Assembly: GCF_004570575.1 (NCBI RefSeq)
Contig: NZ_SPPD01000001.1
Span: 62,001 to 126,000 of the forward strand
Direction of reading: 5' to 3'
Source of the DNA: Streptococcus cuniculi
Lineage (GTDB): Bacteria; Bacillota; Bacilli; Lactobacillales; Streptococcaceae
Length of the DNA stretch: 64,000 nucleotides
Shown one piece after another: positions 37,602-45,991 of this stretch. The number at the start of each line of letters is the position of its first letter. Positions within the stretch are counted from its first letter, which is position 1. The translations under genes and the position numbers were made by a program. The notes under the pieces were generated by a model, which saw only the letters and a list, made by a program, of their open reading frames with translations, did not search any database and was not told where the DNA came from.

Positions 37602-38436
37602 TCGAATCGTTTTACATCATTTAGTAGTGTTTTTTCTCAGCTTGCTGGGATTTCTCTTTTTATTTCAATGGTTGATTCCAGCGGCCGCACCCCGTCTTGA
37701 GCAGGGGAGAACTGCAAGTGGGGAGACAAGGGCATTTTACTATGTGGCTTTGGGGGATTCCTTGACGCAAGGGGTAGGAGATAAGACCGGCCAAGGAGGC
37801 TTTGTTCCGCTACTTGCTCAGAATCTCGTCAATGACTATGGTTATCAGGTGACCTATGATAACTATGGGGTGTCAGGCAATACTAGCCAGCAGGTGTTAA
37901 AACGGATGGATGAAGCAGAGATTGTGAATAGTCTAAAAAAAGCTGACATGATGACCTTGACGGTTGGGGGCAATGATCTTCGCCATGCCATTTTAGACAA
38001 TATTACCAACCTTGAAATTTCAGTTTTTGACAAGCCAGCGCAGGAATATAGCGAACGCTTACTTAAGATTATTGATAAGGCTCGGACTGATAATCCAAAT
38101 CTACCGATTTATGTGATTGGGATTTACAATCCCTTTTATCTAAACTTTCCTGAGTTAACAGAGATGCAGACGATTGTGGATGATTGGAATCAAGTCACAG
38201 TCTCTACAGTTGATCAGTTAGACGGAGTGTACTTTGTTCCTATCAATGAGTTGCTCTATAAGGGGTTGGATGGGGAAAAAGGCATCAGTCAGGCTTATAG
38301 CATGCCTAGTCGTGTTGCCAACAATTTATTGGCAGAAGAAGATAGCTTTCATCCCAATAACACAGGCTATGAGATTATGAACAAAGCAGTTATGGAGGCC
38401 ATTCGTGAAACAAAAGAGCACTGGAAACATCAATAA
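37594..38436 (+). CDS. SGNH/GDSL hydrolase, membrane anchored
   Basis: Extracellular lipase/esterase-like protein (280 residues). An N-terminal membrane segment ([22 protein letters not shown]) is followed by the SGNH blocks: [12 protein letters not shown] (Ser), [11 protein letters not shown] (Gly), [10 protein letters not shown] (Asn), and [13 protein letters not shown] (Asp-His). Substrate unknown; similar proteins act on the cell envelope. It overlaps degV at the front and the YpmS gene at the back (32 bases), forming a compact three-gene unit. Confidence 0.88.
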   Translation: MNSRIVLHHLVVFFLSLLGFLFLFQWLIPAAAPRLEQGRTASGETRAFYYVALGDSLTQGVGDKTGQGGFVPLLAQNLVNDYGYQVTYDNYGVSGNTSQQVLKRMDEAEIVNSLKKADMMTLTVGGNDLRHAILDNITNLEISVFDKPAQEYSERLLKIIDKARTDNPNLPIYVIGIYNPFYLNFPELTEMQTIVDDWNQVTVSTVDQLDGVYFVPINELLYKGLDGEKGISQAYSMPSRVANNLLAEEDSFHPNNTGYEIMNKAVMEAIRETKEHWKHQ

Positions 38437-39007
38437 ATGGAAATGGGCCTTTTTAGGTTTGGTAGCTGCCCTACTAGCGCTTACGTTAGTAGTAGTGGCA
38501 CGTATCTCCTCTATTCGAGAGAACACAACTGTTCTGACCGCTTCAGCCAATTCATCGAATGATGAAAAACTAGGAACTTTTACGACCAGTACAGAACAGT
38601 TAAATACCATGCTTGAGACCTATTTAAAAGACTACCAAACGGAGACGTTTTCTTATAAGATAAGGGCAACGAATCAATTTCTCTTATTTGAGGGGACTTA
38701 TAACATCTGGGGATTGGATATTCCCTTGTATGTCTACTTTCAGCCCAACAAACTTAATGACGGCAGTATCTTGTTGACAGTATCTGAAATCTCTGCGGGG
38801 ACCTTATCGCTTCCTAAGGAAGAGATTCTATCGTATATTAAGAAACAGTCGCAGTTACCAGCTTTCGTGAAGATTGATCCTTCCAAGGCTAGCGTGACGG
38901 TTCAACTGACTGAAATCGAAAATACTCAAAAAATCTATGTCAAGGCCAATACGATTGATTTATATAATCATCAGCTCATTTTTGATATTTACAGAAAAAG
39001 CTTATAA
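38405..39007 (+). CDS. YpmS family membrane-anchored protein
   Basis: A 200-residue protein with one N-terminal membrane segment (WAFLGLVAALLALTLVVVARI) and an extracellular domain of the DUF2140/YpmS family (YNIWGLDIPLYVYFQPNKLNDGSILLTVSEISAGTLSLPKEEILSYIKKQ). Function is unknown. The start is GTG 38405, preceded by ATGGAGG, inside the end of the hydrolase gene; YpmS next to a GDSL lipase (YpmR) is a conserved Firmicute pair. Confidence 0.85.
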   Translation: MKQKSTGNINKWKWAFLGLVAALLALTLVVVARISSIRENTTVLTASANSSNDEKLGTFTTSTEQLNTMLETYLKDYQTETFSYKIRATNQFLLFEGTYNIWGLDIPLYVYFQPNKLNDGSILLTVSEISAGTLSLPKEEILSYIKKQSQLPAFVKIDPSKASVTVQLTEIENTQKIYVKANTIDLYNHQLIFDIYRKSL

Positions 39008-39021
39008 ATCGTGCTAAAAGC

Positions 39022-39050
39022 TTGACCAAATGGATAAAATTCGGTACTAT
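39022..39050 (+). promoter_or_regulatory. Promoter of hup
   Basis: TTGACC, 17-base spacer, TACTAT, 47 bases before the HU gene; strong, fitting an abundant protein. Confidence 0.8.
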
Positions 39051-39097
39051 ATTAAGGTGAGTAATAACTCAGAAAATTAATTGGAGGATTTAGCAAA

Positions 39098-39373
39098 ATG
39101 GCTAATAAACAAGATTTAATTGCAAAAGTTGCAGAAGCGACTTCGTTGACTAAGAAAGACTCAGCAGCAGCAGTTGACGCTGTATTTGCAGCAGTAGCTG
39201 ACTACCTTGCAGCTGGTGAAAAAGTTCAATTGATCGGTTTTGGTAACTTTGAAGTTCGTGAGCGTGCAGCACGTAAAGGTCGCAACCCACAAACTGGTAA
39301 AGAAATCACAATCGCAGCTTCTAAAGTTCCAGCATTCAAAGCTGGTAAAGCTCTTAAAGACGCTGTAAAATAA
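39098..39373 (+). CDS. hup: Histone-like DNA-binding protein HU
   Basis: Nucleoid protein, 91 residues, homodimeric HU. The signature [21 protein letters not shown] (about 47-67) carries the DNA-intercalating Pro arm, and the N-terminus [26 protein letters not shown] is typical. Codon use is biased to translationally favoured triplets, as expected for a highly expressed gene. It has its own promoter and terminator. Streptococci usually have a single HU gene, which is essential. Confidence 0.97.
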   Translation: MANKQDLIAKVAEATSLTKKDSAAAVDAVFAAVADYLAAGEKVQLIGFGNFEVRERAARKGRNPQTGKEITIAASKVPAFKAGKALKDAVK

Positions 39374-39382
39374 TAGCGACTG

Positions 39383-39432
39383 AAAAAGCCCTATAGTATC
39401 AAGCTTTCTAGCTTATGCAATAGGCTTTTTTG
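39383..39432 (+). terminator. Terminator after hup
   Basis: AAAAAGCCCTATAG with CAATAGGCTTTTTTG around a loop of about 20 bases; followed by a T run. Confidence 0.8.
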
Positions 39433-39464
39433 TGTCTGAGGGCAAAAGCAAGAAACATACAGCT

Positions 39465-39503
39465 AAAAAGCACTCGTTCATCATGAACGAGTGCTCTTTT
39501 TTT
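39465..39503. terminator. Bidirectional terminator between hup and the YiaAB gene
   Basis: AAAAAGCACTCGTTCAT-C-ATGAACGAGTGCTCTTTTTTT: 12-bp perfect stem with A/T tracts on both sides. It serves the minus-strand gene ending at 39502 and insulates hup. Confidence 0.88.
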
Positions 39504-39774
39504 ACTTGTTAGTATCATCTTCTGCAGCTGCTTTTTGCAACAGTAGGTTATAGTTGTCCTCATCTTCTTGGTTGTCACGGACAACTTTTGAAACGGTGAA
39601 GGATGAGGAAATCAAGCCAACAGATCCCATAAGGTAGTAGCCTTTGACCATAAGAGGTTCTTTTAGGGTATACAAGCCGATTAGAATCAAGGCTACGAAG
39701 AAGGCAAATGAAGCCCAAGCCATGAGGGTAAAGGCAGGTGTATTACGATAGATTTTCTTTTTCACTTTGTTCAT
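39502..39774 (-). CDS. YiaA/YiaB family two-helix membrane protein
   Basis: 90 residues with two membrane segments (about 13-36 and 45-63) joined by GLYTLKEPLMVKGYYLMGSVGLISSSFTVSKVVRDN, the YiaAB two-helix domain pattern. Function unknown. The N-terminus is basic (MNKVKKKIYRN) and the C-terminal tail acidic. The ribosome site on the minus strand is AAAGGAGAA, 5 bases before the ATG. Confidence 0.78.
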   Translation of the reverse strand: MNKVKKKIYRNTPAFTLMAWASFAFFVALILIGLYTLKEPLMVKGYYLMGSVGLISSSFTVSKVVRDNQEDEDNYNLLLQKAAAEDDTNK

Positions 39775-39919
39775 TTTAGGGTTCTCCTTTAATTTTTTAC
39801 TAGTATATCATGATTTTATCTGAAAAGCAATGACTATTCTATACCTCATTGTGACAGCGGATAAAGTCGGAACCTTGGCAAAGGTGTGCTATAATAGAAA
39901 AAATGGAAAGGAGTTTGGT

Positions 39920-40384
39920 ATGATTAGACCAGCAACTGTAGCAGATATTCCAGCTTTGAATGATTTATTACAAGAAATTTTGAGCGTTCATCATGAGGTG
40001 CGACCTGACTTGTTTAAGGCGAGGGGACAAAAGTTTTCCGATCTGGAATTGGAAGAATTGCTCCATAATCCCAGCAAGCCAATTTTTGTCTATGAATTAG
40101 AGGGGCAGGTAGTCGGTCACTTGTTCTGCCAATTAGTAGAAGAGGAACATGCTGTCTTACAGAGGGTAAAGACTTTGTTCATCGATGACCTATGCGTCAA
40201 ACAAGCCGTCAGAGAGCAGGCGATAGGGCAGCAACTATATGAGTACGCTCTTAGCTTTGCGAGAGAACAAGGCTGCTATAATGTCACATTAGATGTTTGG
40301 AGTAGTAATGAAGGTGCAGTTGCATTTTATCACCGTTTAGGTATGAGGGAACAGAAAGTACGAATGGAGAGGATTTTAGAGTAG
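39920..40384 (+). CDS. GNAT family N-acetyltransferase
   Basis: Acetyltransferase of 154 residues. Motif A is IDDLCVKQAVREQAIGQQLYEYALSFARE, an acetyl-CoA-binding pattern (V..Q.R..GIG-like) with some divergence, and motif B is LDVWSSNEGAVAFYHRLGMRE. ATG 39920 has the ribosome site AAAGGAGTTTGGT; an upstream frame extension to 39830 lacks one. Substrate unknown. Confidence 0.85.
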   Translation: MIRPATVADIPALNDLLQEILSVHHEVRPDLFKARGQKFSDLELEELLHNPSKPIFVYELEGQVVGHLFCQLVEEEHAVLQRVKTLFIDDLCVKQAVREQAIGQQLYEYALSFAREQGCYNVTLDVWSSNEGAVAFYHRLGMREQKVRMERILE

Positions 40385-40625
40385 GCAGCTCAATAAGATA
40401 CAGAGTCTGTAAAAAAATAGGAGCTTGCTGCCATATTCGACGACCACAAGTTTTACACAGAGTTTAGGATGTATTCATTTCCTTAAGCTACAAATCCTAT
40501 AAAAACTGACAAAGGTGCTTCTGATGAAAGTTGTCTTTCAACTTCTAGCCCTACCTTTTCATGTTTAAGATCAGCACCGAAAGTTACAAATTTTTGTGTT
40601 GTCAATCGACCGTCTATCCCTATAA

Positions 40626-40657
40626 AGAAAAGCCGTGCTATAGGCTACGGCTTTTCT
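40626..40657. terminator. Bidirectional terminator at the mvaA 3' end
   Basis: AGAAAAGCCGT, 10-base loop, ACGGCTTTTCT. The mvaA stop codon (40645-40647, minus strand) lies at the loop edge. The gap 40385-40625 before it holds no gene I can support. Confidence 0.8.
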
Positions 40658-41916
40658 GTCTCCTGTCGAATGGATGCGAGAATGGATTGGGCGGTTTCTA
40701 AATTGGTGTGGGGGGCTTGGTGGAGGAGGAGGGCGACTTGGTCAATTTCGTGTTCAAGGGCTCCTGCTAACATGGCGAGGGATTTGGCATGGAGTTTCAT
40801 GTGTCCTTGTTGGATGCCCGCAGTGACAAGGGCACGGAGGGCAGCAAAGTTTTGGCAAAGACCAACAGCTGCGGTAATGGTCGCCAGTGTTCTTGCTTTT
40901 GGTTGTCCCAGTATATCGAAAGCTGCTTGGACTTTGGGATTGAGGCCGATTGAACCGCCAACTGTTGCAATCGGAAGGGGAAGGGTTAGTTGTCCGACGA
41001 GGTCCTGCTGGTCTATTTCCCAAGTGGATAGACCGCGGTAGCTTCCGTCCCTACTTGCATAGGCATGGGCTCCTGCTTCAATGGCTCGCCAGTCGTTTCC
41101 AGTAGCTAAAACCAGCGCATCAATTCCGTTAAAAATCCCCTTGTTATGGGTCGCTGCTCGGTAGGGGTCTACTTGTGCGAGTTGACTGGCTTTTGCAATG
41201 TTTTGTGCGGTCTTTAGGGCGACTTGAGGTTCTACGTGCAGTTGCTGAATGGGAATGCGGCAGTTAGCCGTCACAAGAGATTCTGTTGCATAGTTTGATA
41301 GGATAGCCATGAGAGCCTTGCCTTGAGTTAGTTCAGCGAGTTCGTCTTTAATGGCTTCTAGCATATTGTTGAGAATATTAGCCCCCATGGCTTCTTGGAC
41401 ATCAACATGGAGATAGGCAATGAGGAAATCCTCTTTTTGCTCAACCGTCAGTTGACGCGCCCCTCCTCCTCGTTTGACAATCGAGGGGTGGGCCTTATTC
41501 GCCTGAGCAAGGAGTTTGTCGTGTTGCGCAAGTATGGTGGCTTGGGCTTCACCCATATCTGGAACATCGTAGAGGGCTACTTGCCCAATCATGAGGCGCT
41601 CTGAAATATGGCTGGTAAAGCCACCTGCCTTGGCAATGATTTTGGCACCGAGGGAACAGGCTGCGACAACAGAAGGTTCCTCCGTTACCATGGGAATGCT
41701 GTATTCAACAGTATCAATGACCAGCTGAGGGACGAGGGAGAAGGGCAGAGCAAAGGTTCCAAGGTGATTTTCAGCCATGTTCCCAGCAATTGCCTCTGGG
41801 ATGTTTTGGTCAGTCAAGAGAATGTCCTTGCTTTGTGTGGAAAGCTGGCGACTTTCAGCAGTAATGGCGATCCGTTCTTCTCTTGTTTTTTTATAAAATC
41901 CTGAAAAAAGAGACAT
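40645..41916 (-). CDS. mvaA: Hydroxymethylglutaryl-CoA reductase
   Basis: Class II HMG-CoA reductase (423 residues) that makes mevalonate. Catalytic features are visible: Glu in MVTEEPSVVAACSLGAKI (about residue 80), Asp in NDWRAIEAGAHAYASRDG (NAD(P)H/HMG site), and a late His region HMKLHAKSLA. Its start has AAGGAG, 6 bases off. In the gap behind mvaS there is a perfect terminator-like hairpin (41928-41961), so expression may be lower than or independent of mvaS. Confidence 0.94.
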   Translation of the reverse strand: MSLFSGFYKKTREERIAITAESRQLSTQSKDILLTDQNIPEAIAGNMAENHLGTFALPFSLVPQLVIDTVEYSIPMVTEEPSVVAACSLGAKIIAKAGGFTSHISERLMIGQVALYDVPDMGEAQATILAQHDKLLAQANKAHPSIVKRGGGARQLTVEQKEDFLIAYLHVDVQEAMGANILNNMLEAIKDELAELTQGKALMAILSNYATESLVTANCRIPIQQLHVEPQVALKTAQNIAKASQLAQVDPYRAATHNKGIFNGIDALVLATGNDWRAIEAGAHAYASRDGSYRGLSTWEIDQQDLVGQLTLPLPIATVGGSIGLNPKVQAAFDILGQPKARTLATITAAVGLCQNFAALRALVTAGIQQGHMKLHAKSLAMLAGALEHEIDQVALLLHQAPHTNLETAQSILASIRQETEKP

Positions 41917-41927
41917 GTTAACTCCTT

Positions 41928-41961
41928 ATAAAAAAGCACCTCTTGGTCCTGCCAAGAGGTG
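41928..41961 (-). terminator. Terminator-like hairpin between mvaS and mvaA
   Basis: Read on the minus strand: CACCTCTTGG, loop CAGGA, CCAAGAGGTG, then CTTTTTTAT. Perfect 10-bp stem, 10 bases after the mvaS stop and directly before the ribosome site of mvaA. Confidence 0.75.
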
Positions 41962-41971
41962 GCCGTTTCCT

Positions 41972-43132
41972 CTAATTCTTACGATACCTGCGTTGGTGTT
42001 GTTCAATAGCTTGAAGGGCAAATGGGCAGTCATCTGCGGGCAAGTCACGAGCGTTACCTGCTCCATCCAGCTTGATTTCTTCAAAGAAGATGGCTTCGTA
42101 TTCGGCAACGCTGAGATGTTTGCGTTCTTTTAGCTGGTCTAGTCGATTTTCTACCAGTTGTTGGTAGTAGCCTTCAACCAGTGTTCCGCTGAAGATTTCA
42201 CACACAGCCCCGCTACCATAGCTATAAAAGAGGATAGAATCCCCAGCTTTCAGGGTTTTGCTATTTTCCAAGAGTGAAAGCAGGGACAAAAAAATCGATC
42301 CTGTATAAATGTTTCCGACTACTTGATTGTAGACAATTGCCTCATGGAAGCGTTCAGTCAGGCGACTCAAGGTTGTCTCATCGTTTTGGCAGATAGCTTG
42401 CAGGCCTTTAAGACCTTGTTTTGAAAAAGGAATGTGCAAGCACATGGCAGAAAAATCTGCTAAATTCTTACCTGTTTGTTTGACATAATAATCAAAGGTA
42501 GTGGTCAAGCAATCCGTATATTGTTCTGTTGAGAATTTGCCGTCCACTCGCGGATATTTGTCGTAATTTGGACGCCAGAAATCCATGATGTCACGGGTTT
42601 GGCAGACATTGTCATTGTTGAGAATCATGATACTAGGGTCTGCTGTGACGAGCATGGCAACAGCGCCTGCTCCCTGAGTCGGTTCTCCTCCTGAAGCAAT
42701 GCCGTACTTGGCAATATCGCTTGCGATGACGAGAACTTTTGAGTGTGGGAACTGGGCGATGTGACTTTTAGCTAGGCTTAGCCCAGCAGTTGCCCCATAG
42801 CAGGCCTCTTTGATTTCGATGGAACGAGCAAAGGGTTGGATTCCCAAGAGCTGATGAATAAAGACAGCAGCAGCCTTGCTCTGATCAATGCTGGATTCGG
42901 TTCCGACAATCACCATGTCAATGGTCGCCTTGTCCTCTTCGGATAAGATCGCTGCGGCAGCTTGAGCTCCTAAGGTTACAATATCTTGAGTAACTGGAGC
43001 TACTGCCATTTCACTCTGCAGCAATCCGATTTTAAATTTATTAGGATCGATTTGTCGCGCAAGTGCTAAGTCAGCTAGGTCTAGGACATAGCTAGGTGCT
43101 GCAAAACCGATTTTATCAATACCAATATTCAT
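41972..43132 (-). CDS. mvaS: Hydroxymethylglutaryl-CoA synthase
   Basis: HMG-CoA synthase (386 residues) condensing acetyl-CoA with acetoacetyl-CoA. Catalytic Glu region is NIGIDKIGFAAPSY, the nucleophilic Cys is in EIKEACYGATAGL (about residue 110), and a further catalytic His region is SAMCLHIPFSKQGLKGL. It lies 3 bases after the thiolase gene that provides its substrate; start ATG has a site near AAAGGA. The bacterial family length is normal. Confidence 0.95.
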   Translation of the reverse strand: MNIGIDKIGFAAPSYVLDLADLALARQIDPNKFKIGLLQSEMAVAPVTQDIVTLGAQAAAAILSEEDKATIDMVIVGTESSIDQSKAAAVFIHQLLGIQPFARSIEIKEACYGATAGLSLAKSHIAQFPHSKVLVIASDIAKYGIASGGEPTQGAGAVAMLVTADPSIMILNNDNVCQTRDIMDFWRPNYDKYPRVDGKFSTEQYTDCLTTTFDYYVKQTGKNLADFSAMCLHIPFSKQGLKGLQAICQNDETTLSRLTERFHEAIVYNQVVGNIYTGSIFLSLLSLLENSKTLKAGDSILFYSYGSGAVCEIFSGTLVEGYYQQLVENRLDQLKERKHLSVAEYEAIFFEEIKLDGAGNARDLPADDCPFALQAIEQHQRRYRKN

Positions 43133-43135
43133 AGT

Positions 43136-44320
43136 TTATCCTTTTTGTGCAGTTGAGATTACCAGGGCAATCCCTTGTCCCCCTCCGATACAGAGAGAAC
43201 AAAGTCCCAAGTAATCTCCACGTTTTTGTAATTCGTGGATTAAGCTAACGAGAATGCGACTACCACTGGCTCCGATTGGATGACCAAGGGCAATAGCTCC
43301 TCCGTTGACATTTACTTTCTCAGGATCAATTCCTAGTTCTTGAATGACAGGAATGGATTGCGCAGCAAAGGCTTCGTTGAGTTCAAATAAGTCAATGTCA
43401 GCGATGGTTTTATTTATTTTAGCGAGTGCCTTTTGGCTGGCTGAAATGGGACCAAGGCCCATGTAATCAGGATCTAATCCGCTGGTCGCATAACTTTCAA
43501 TATAGGCGAGAGGCTCCAGACCAAGCTCATGGGCTTTCGTATCAGACATCAAGACCAGCATGGCACAGCCGTCGTTGATACCAGAAGCATTTGCAGCCGT
43601 TACCGTTCCGTCTTTTTTGAAAGAGGGGCGTAAGGTAGCCAATTTTTCAAGAGGGCTAAGACGCGGGTATTCATCAGCCTGAAAGAGGATGTCCCCTTTT
43701 CGCGTTTGAAGCTGAACCGGTACAATTTCGTCTGTAAAGCGTCCTGCTTCAATAGCAGCAGCTGCCTTTTCTTGACTGCCTAGAGCAAAGAGATCCTGTG
43801 CTTCACGGCTGATTCCATATCTTTCAGCAACATTTTCAGCTGTTATTCCCATGTGTTCGTGGCTAAAGGCGTCAGTTAGTCCATCTGTTAAGAGAGCATC
43901 TTCTAATTGCAGGTGTCCGAGCTTCCTTCCAAAGCGACTGTGCTTAGAAAGGTAGGGTGCTTGGCTCATGATTTCAATGCCACCTGCCACAACGGTGTCA
44001 TGGTCCCCAAGCAAGATTGATTGTGCTGCTAGCAGGACTGATTTGAGCCCAGACCCGCAGACCTTATTGACCGTGTAAGCGGAAACCGTCTCTGAAAGAC
44101 CGGCTTTCAGAGCGATTTGTCGGGCAATATTTTGCCCGTGACCACTACTCAAGACATTGCCAATAATGACTTCATCAATGTGTTCAAAGGGGATATGTGC
44201 ATTCCTTAGGGTAGATTGTAGCACCTGTGCTCCTAAATCTGCAATAGAGATATCCTTTAAACTGCCTCCAAAACGACCGATAGCAGAACGGTAGGCAGCT
44301 ACGATTGCGACTTTTTTCAT
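43136..44320 (-). CDS. Acetyl-CoA C-acetyltransferase (thiolase)
   Basis: Biosynthetic thiolase (394 residues) that makes acetoacetyl-CoA from two acetyl-CoA. Nucleophile Cys in YTVNKVCGSGLKSVLLA (about residue 88), His in NGGAIALGHPIGASG, second Cys in CSLCIGGGQGIAL. In this order, thiolase-mvaS-mvaA, it provides the first steps of the mevalonate pathway. A minus-strand TATAAT (inverse complement of 44447-44452) lies about 125 bases before the start, giving a long leader. Confidence 0.93.
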   Translation of the reverse strand: MKKVAIVAAYRSAIGRFGGSLKDISIADLGAQVLQSTLRNAHIPFEHIDEVIIGNVLSSGHGQNIARQIALKAGLSETVSAYTVNKVCGSGLKSVLLAAQSILLGDHDTVVAGGIEIMSQAPYLSKHSRFGRKLGHLQLEDALLTDGLTDAFSHEHMGITAENVAERYGISREAQDLFALGSQEKAAAAIEAGRFTDEIVPVQLQTRKGDILFQADEYPRLSPLEKLATLRPSFKKDGTVTAANASGINDGCAMLVLMSDTKAHELGLEPLAYIESYATSGLDPDYMGLGPISASQKALAKINKTIADIDLFELNEAFAAQSIPVIQELGIDPEKVNVNGGAIALGHPIGASGSRILVSLIHELQKRGDYLGLCSLCIGGGQGIALVISTAQKG

Positions 44321-44514
44321 GCGAACTCCTATAAGTAGATAGCTTTTTCATCTCCTATCCAGACGGTGAGGCAGAGCCAATTCAGTCGTCTAAGTGGAAA
44401 GGAACGAATCTCTAGCCGTGAATCTGTCACATTCAGCTCTACCATTATACCATTTTTTAAGCTAAATAATAGAGATAAATCTCGGTCTTAGGGCCGATTT
44501 TCAAGTGGGCAAAA

Positions 44515-44530
44515 TTGTAAGCGCAAACAG
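44515..44530 (+). promoter_or_regulatory. CcpA cre-like site upstream of gpmA
   Basis: TTGTAAGCGCAAACAG fits the cre consensus WTGNAARCGNWWWCAW at all but the final position. It lies 89 bases before gpmA. Glycolytic genes are often activated through CcpA. It is about 65 bases upstream of the thiolase promoter on the other strand and might also influence that operon. Confidence 0.55.
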
Positions 44531-44618
44531 ATTTGGATAGGGCTAGCTTTTTTCTTGCTTTTTGTGTAGAATAGAAGGGTAAAGAGGGAAACCTCGAAAA
44601 TAAAAGGAGAAACAAACA

Positions 44619-45311
44619 ATGGTAAAATTAGTGTTTGCTCGCCACGGTGAGTCTGAATGGAATAAAGCCAACCTTTTTACAGGTTGGGCAGATGTTGACT
44701 TGTCTGAAAAAGGGACACAACAAGCAATTGATGCTGGTAAGCTAATCAAAGAAGCTGGTATTGAATTTGACCAAGCCTACACTTCAGTCTTGAAACGTGC
44801 GATTAAAACAACCAACCTTGCGCTTGAAGCAGCAGACCAATTGTGGGTTCCAGTTGAAAAATCTTGGCGTTTGAACGAGCGACATTACGGTGGTTTGACT
44901 GGTAAAAATAAAGCAGAAGCAGCTGAGCAATTCGGTGATGAGCAAGTACACATCTGGCGTCGTTCTTACGATGTATTGCCTCCAGCAATGGCAAAAGACG
45001 ATGAGTATTCAGCACACACTGACCGTCGCTATGCCTTGCTTGATGATTCAGTTGTTCCAGATGCTGAAAACTTGAAAGTAACGCTTGAGCGTGCCCTTCC
45101 ATTCTGGGAAGATAAGATTGCGCCAGCGCTTAAATCAGGTCAAAACGTGTTTGTTGGAGCACACGGAAACTCAATCCGTGCTCTTGTAAAACATATCAAA
45201 GGCTTGTCAGACGATGAAATCATGGACGTGGAAATTCCAAACTTCCCACCACTTGTCTTTGAATTTGACGAAACCTTAAACGTAGTGGCAGAATACTACC
45301 TTGGAAAATAA
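44619..45311 (+). CDS. gpmA: 2,3-Bisphosphoglycerate-dependent phosphoglycerate mutase
   Basis: Glycolytic mutase (230 residues) interconverting 3- and 2-phosphoglycerate. The phosphohistidine motif [12 protein letters not shown] is at the N-terminus (H10-like) and the second His in [25 protein letters not shown] is present. Codon use is strongly biased (highly expressed). A cre-like site is upstream. It ends in a hairpin terminator. Assignment is certain. Confidence 0.97.
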   Translation: MVKLVFARHGESEWNKANLFTGWADVDLSEKGTQQAIDAGKLIKEAGIEFDQAYTSVLKRAIKTTNLALEAADQLWVPVEKSWRLNERHYGGLTGKNKAEAAEQFGDEQVHIWRRSYDVLPPAMAKDDEYSAHTDRRYALLDDSVVPDAENLKVTLERALPFWEDKIAPALKSGQNVFVGAHGNSIRALVKHIKGLSDDEIMDVEIPNFPPLVFEFDETLNVVAEYYLGK

Positions 45312-45332
45312 GAAGGTGAAAACCTTCGGGAT

Positions 45333-45364
45333 AAGCGTTTAGAGATTCTCTCTAGGCGCTTTTC
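45333..45364 (+). terminator. Terminator after gpmA
   Basis: AGCGTTTAGAGA-TTC-TCTCTAGGCGCTTTT: stem with one T-G pair; preceded by a small hairpin GAAGGT-GAAA-ACCTTC at 45312-45327. The rest of the gap before gloA (45365-45516) shows only a TATAAT at 45478. Confidence 0.7.
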
Positions 45365-45516
45365 TGATATATGAACTTTAATGTTTAGTAGCATACAATT
45401 GTCGATCGTGAATGCCCTGCATCAAGTACCTTGAGTGATTTTACATTTTTCATAGGAGAAAAAAGGGATAATTGTGGTATAATACAAGTAATACACAGTT
45501 AGAAAAGGAGAGAGCA

Positions 45517-45900
45517 ATGGCTAGTAAGAAAATGTTGCACGCTTGTTTGCGTGTTGAGAACTTAGAAGCATCTCAGGAATTTTATGAAAGGGCTTTTGGT
45601 TTTAAGGAAAGACGTCGTAAGGATTATCCAGAGCACAAGTTTACCTTGGTGTATCTAGCGCTTCCTGGAGATGACTTTGAGATTGAATTGACCTATAACT
45701 ATGATCACGGACCCTATGTAGTTGGAGATGGTTTTTCACATTTGGCGCTTTCTTCGGATGATTTAGAAGGAGATAATGCTAAGCATAAGGCACTAGGTTA
45801 TCCAACGACTGATTTATCAGGTTTACCAGGAAGTCCAGGACGTTATTACTTTGTGACAGATCCAGACGGTTACCGAGTGGAAGTTATTCGCGCGGATTAG
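45517..45900 (+). CDS. gloA: Lactoylglutathione lyase (glyoxalase I)
   Basis: Metalloenzyme of 127 residues (VOC fold) that detoxifies methylglyoxal. Metal ligands are visible as His in KKMLHACLRVENLE, Glu in FEIELTYNY, His in GFSHLALSSDDL, and Glu in YRVEVIRAD. ATG 45517 follows AAAAGGAGAGAGCA; the longer frame from 45472 has no such site. Streptococci often lack glutathione synthesis but import it, so the thiol used is not certain. Confidence 0.92.
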   Translation: MASKKMLHACLRVENLEASQEFYERAFGFKERRRKDYPEHKFTLVYLALPGDDFEIELTYNYDHGPYVVGDGFSHLALSSDDLEGDNAKHKALGYPTTDLSGLPGSPGRYYFVTDPDGYRVEVIRAD

Positions 45901-45991
45901 AAAGTATAGGCAAGAATCGAATAGAATGGATGAGACTTGCCTTTTTTTGTCGAAAAATGCATGATTGAGAAAAGAAAAGTATGAGGTGAAA

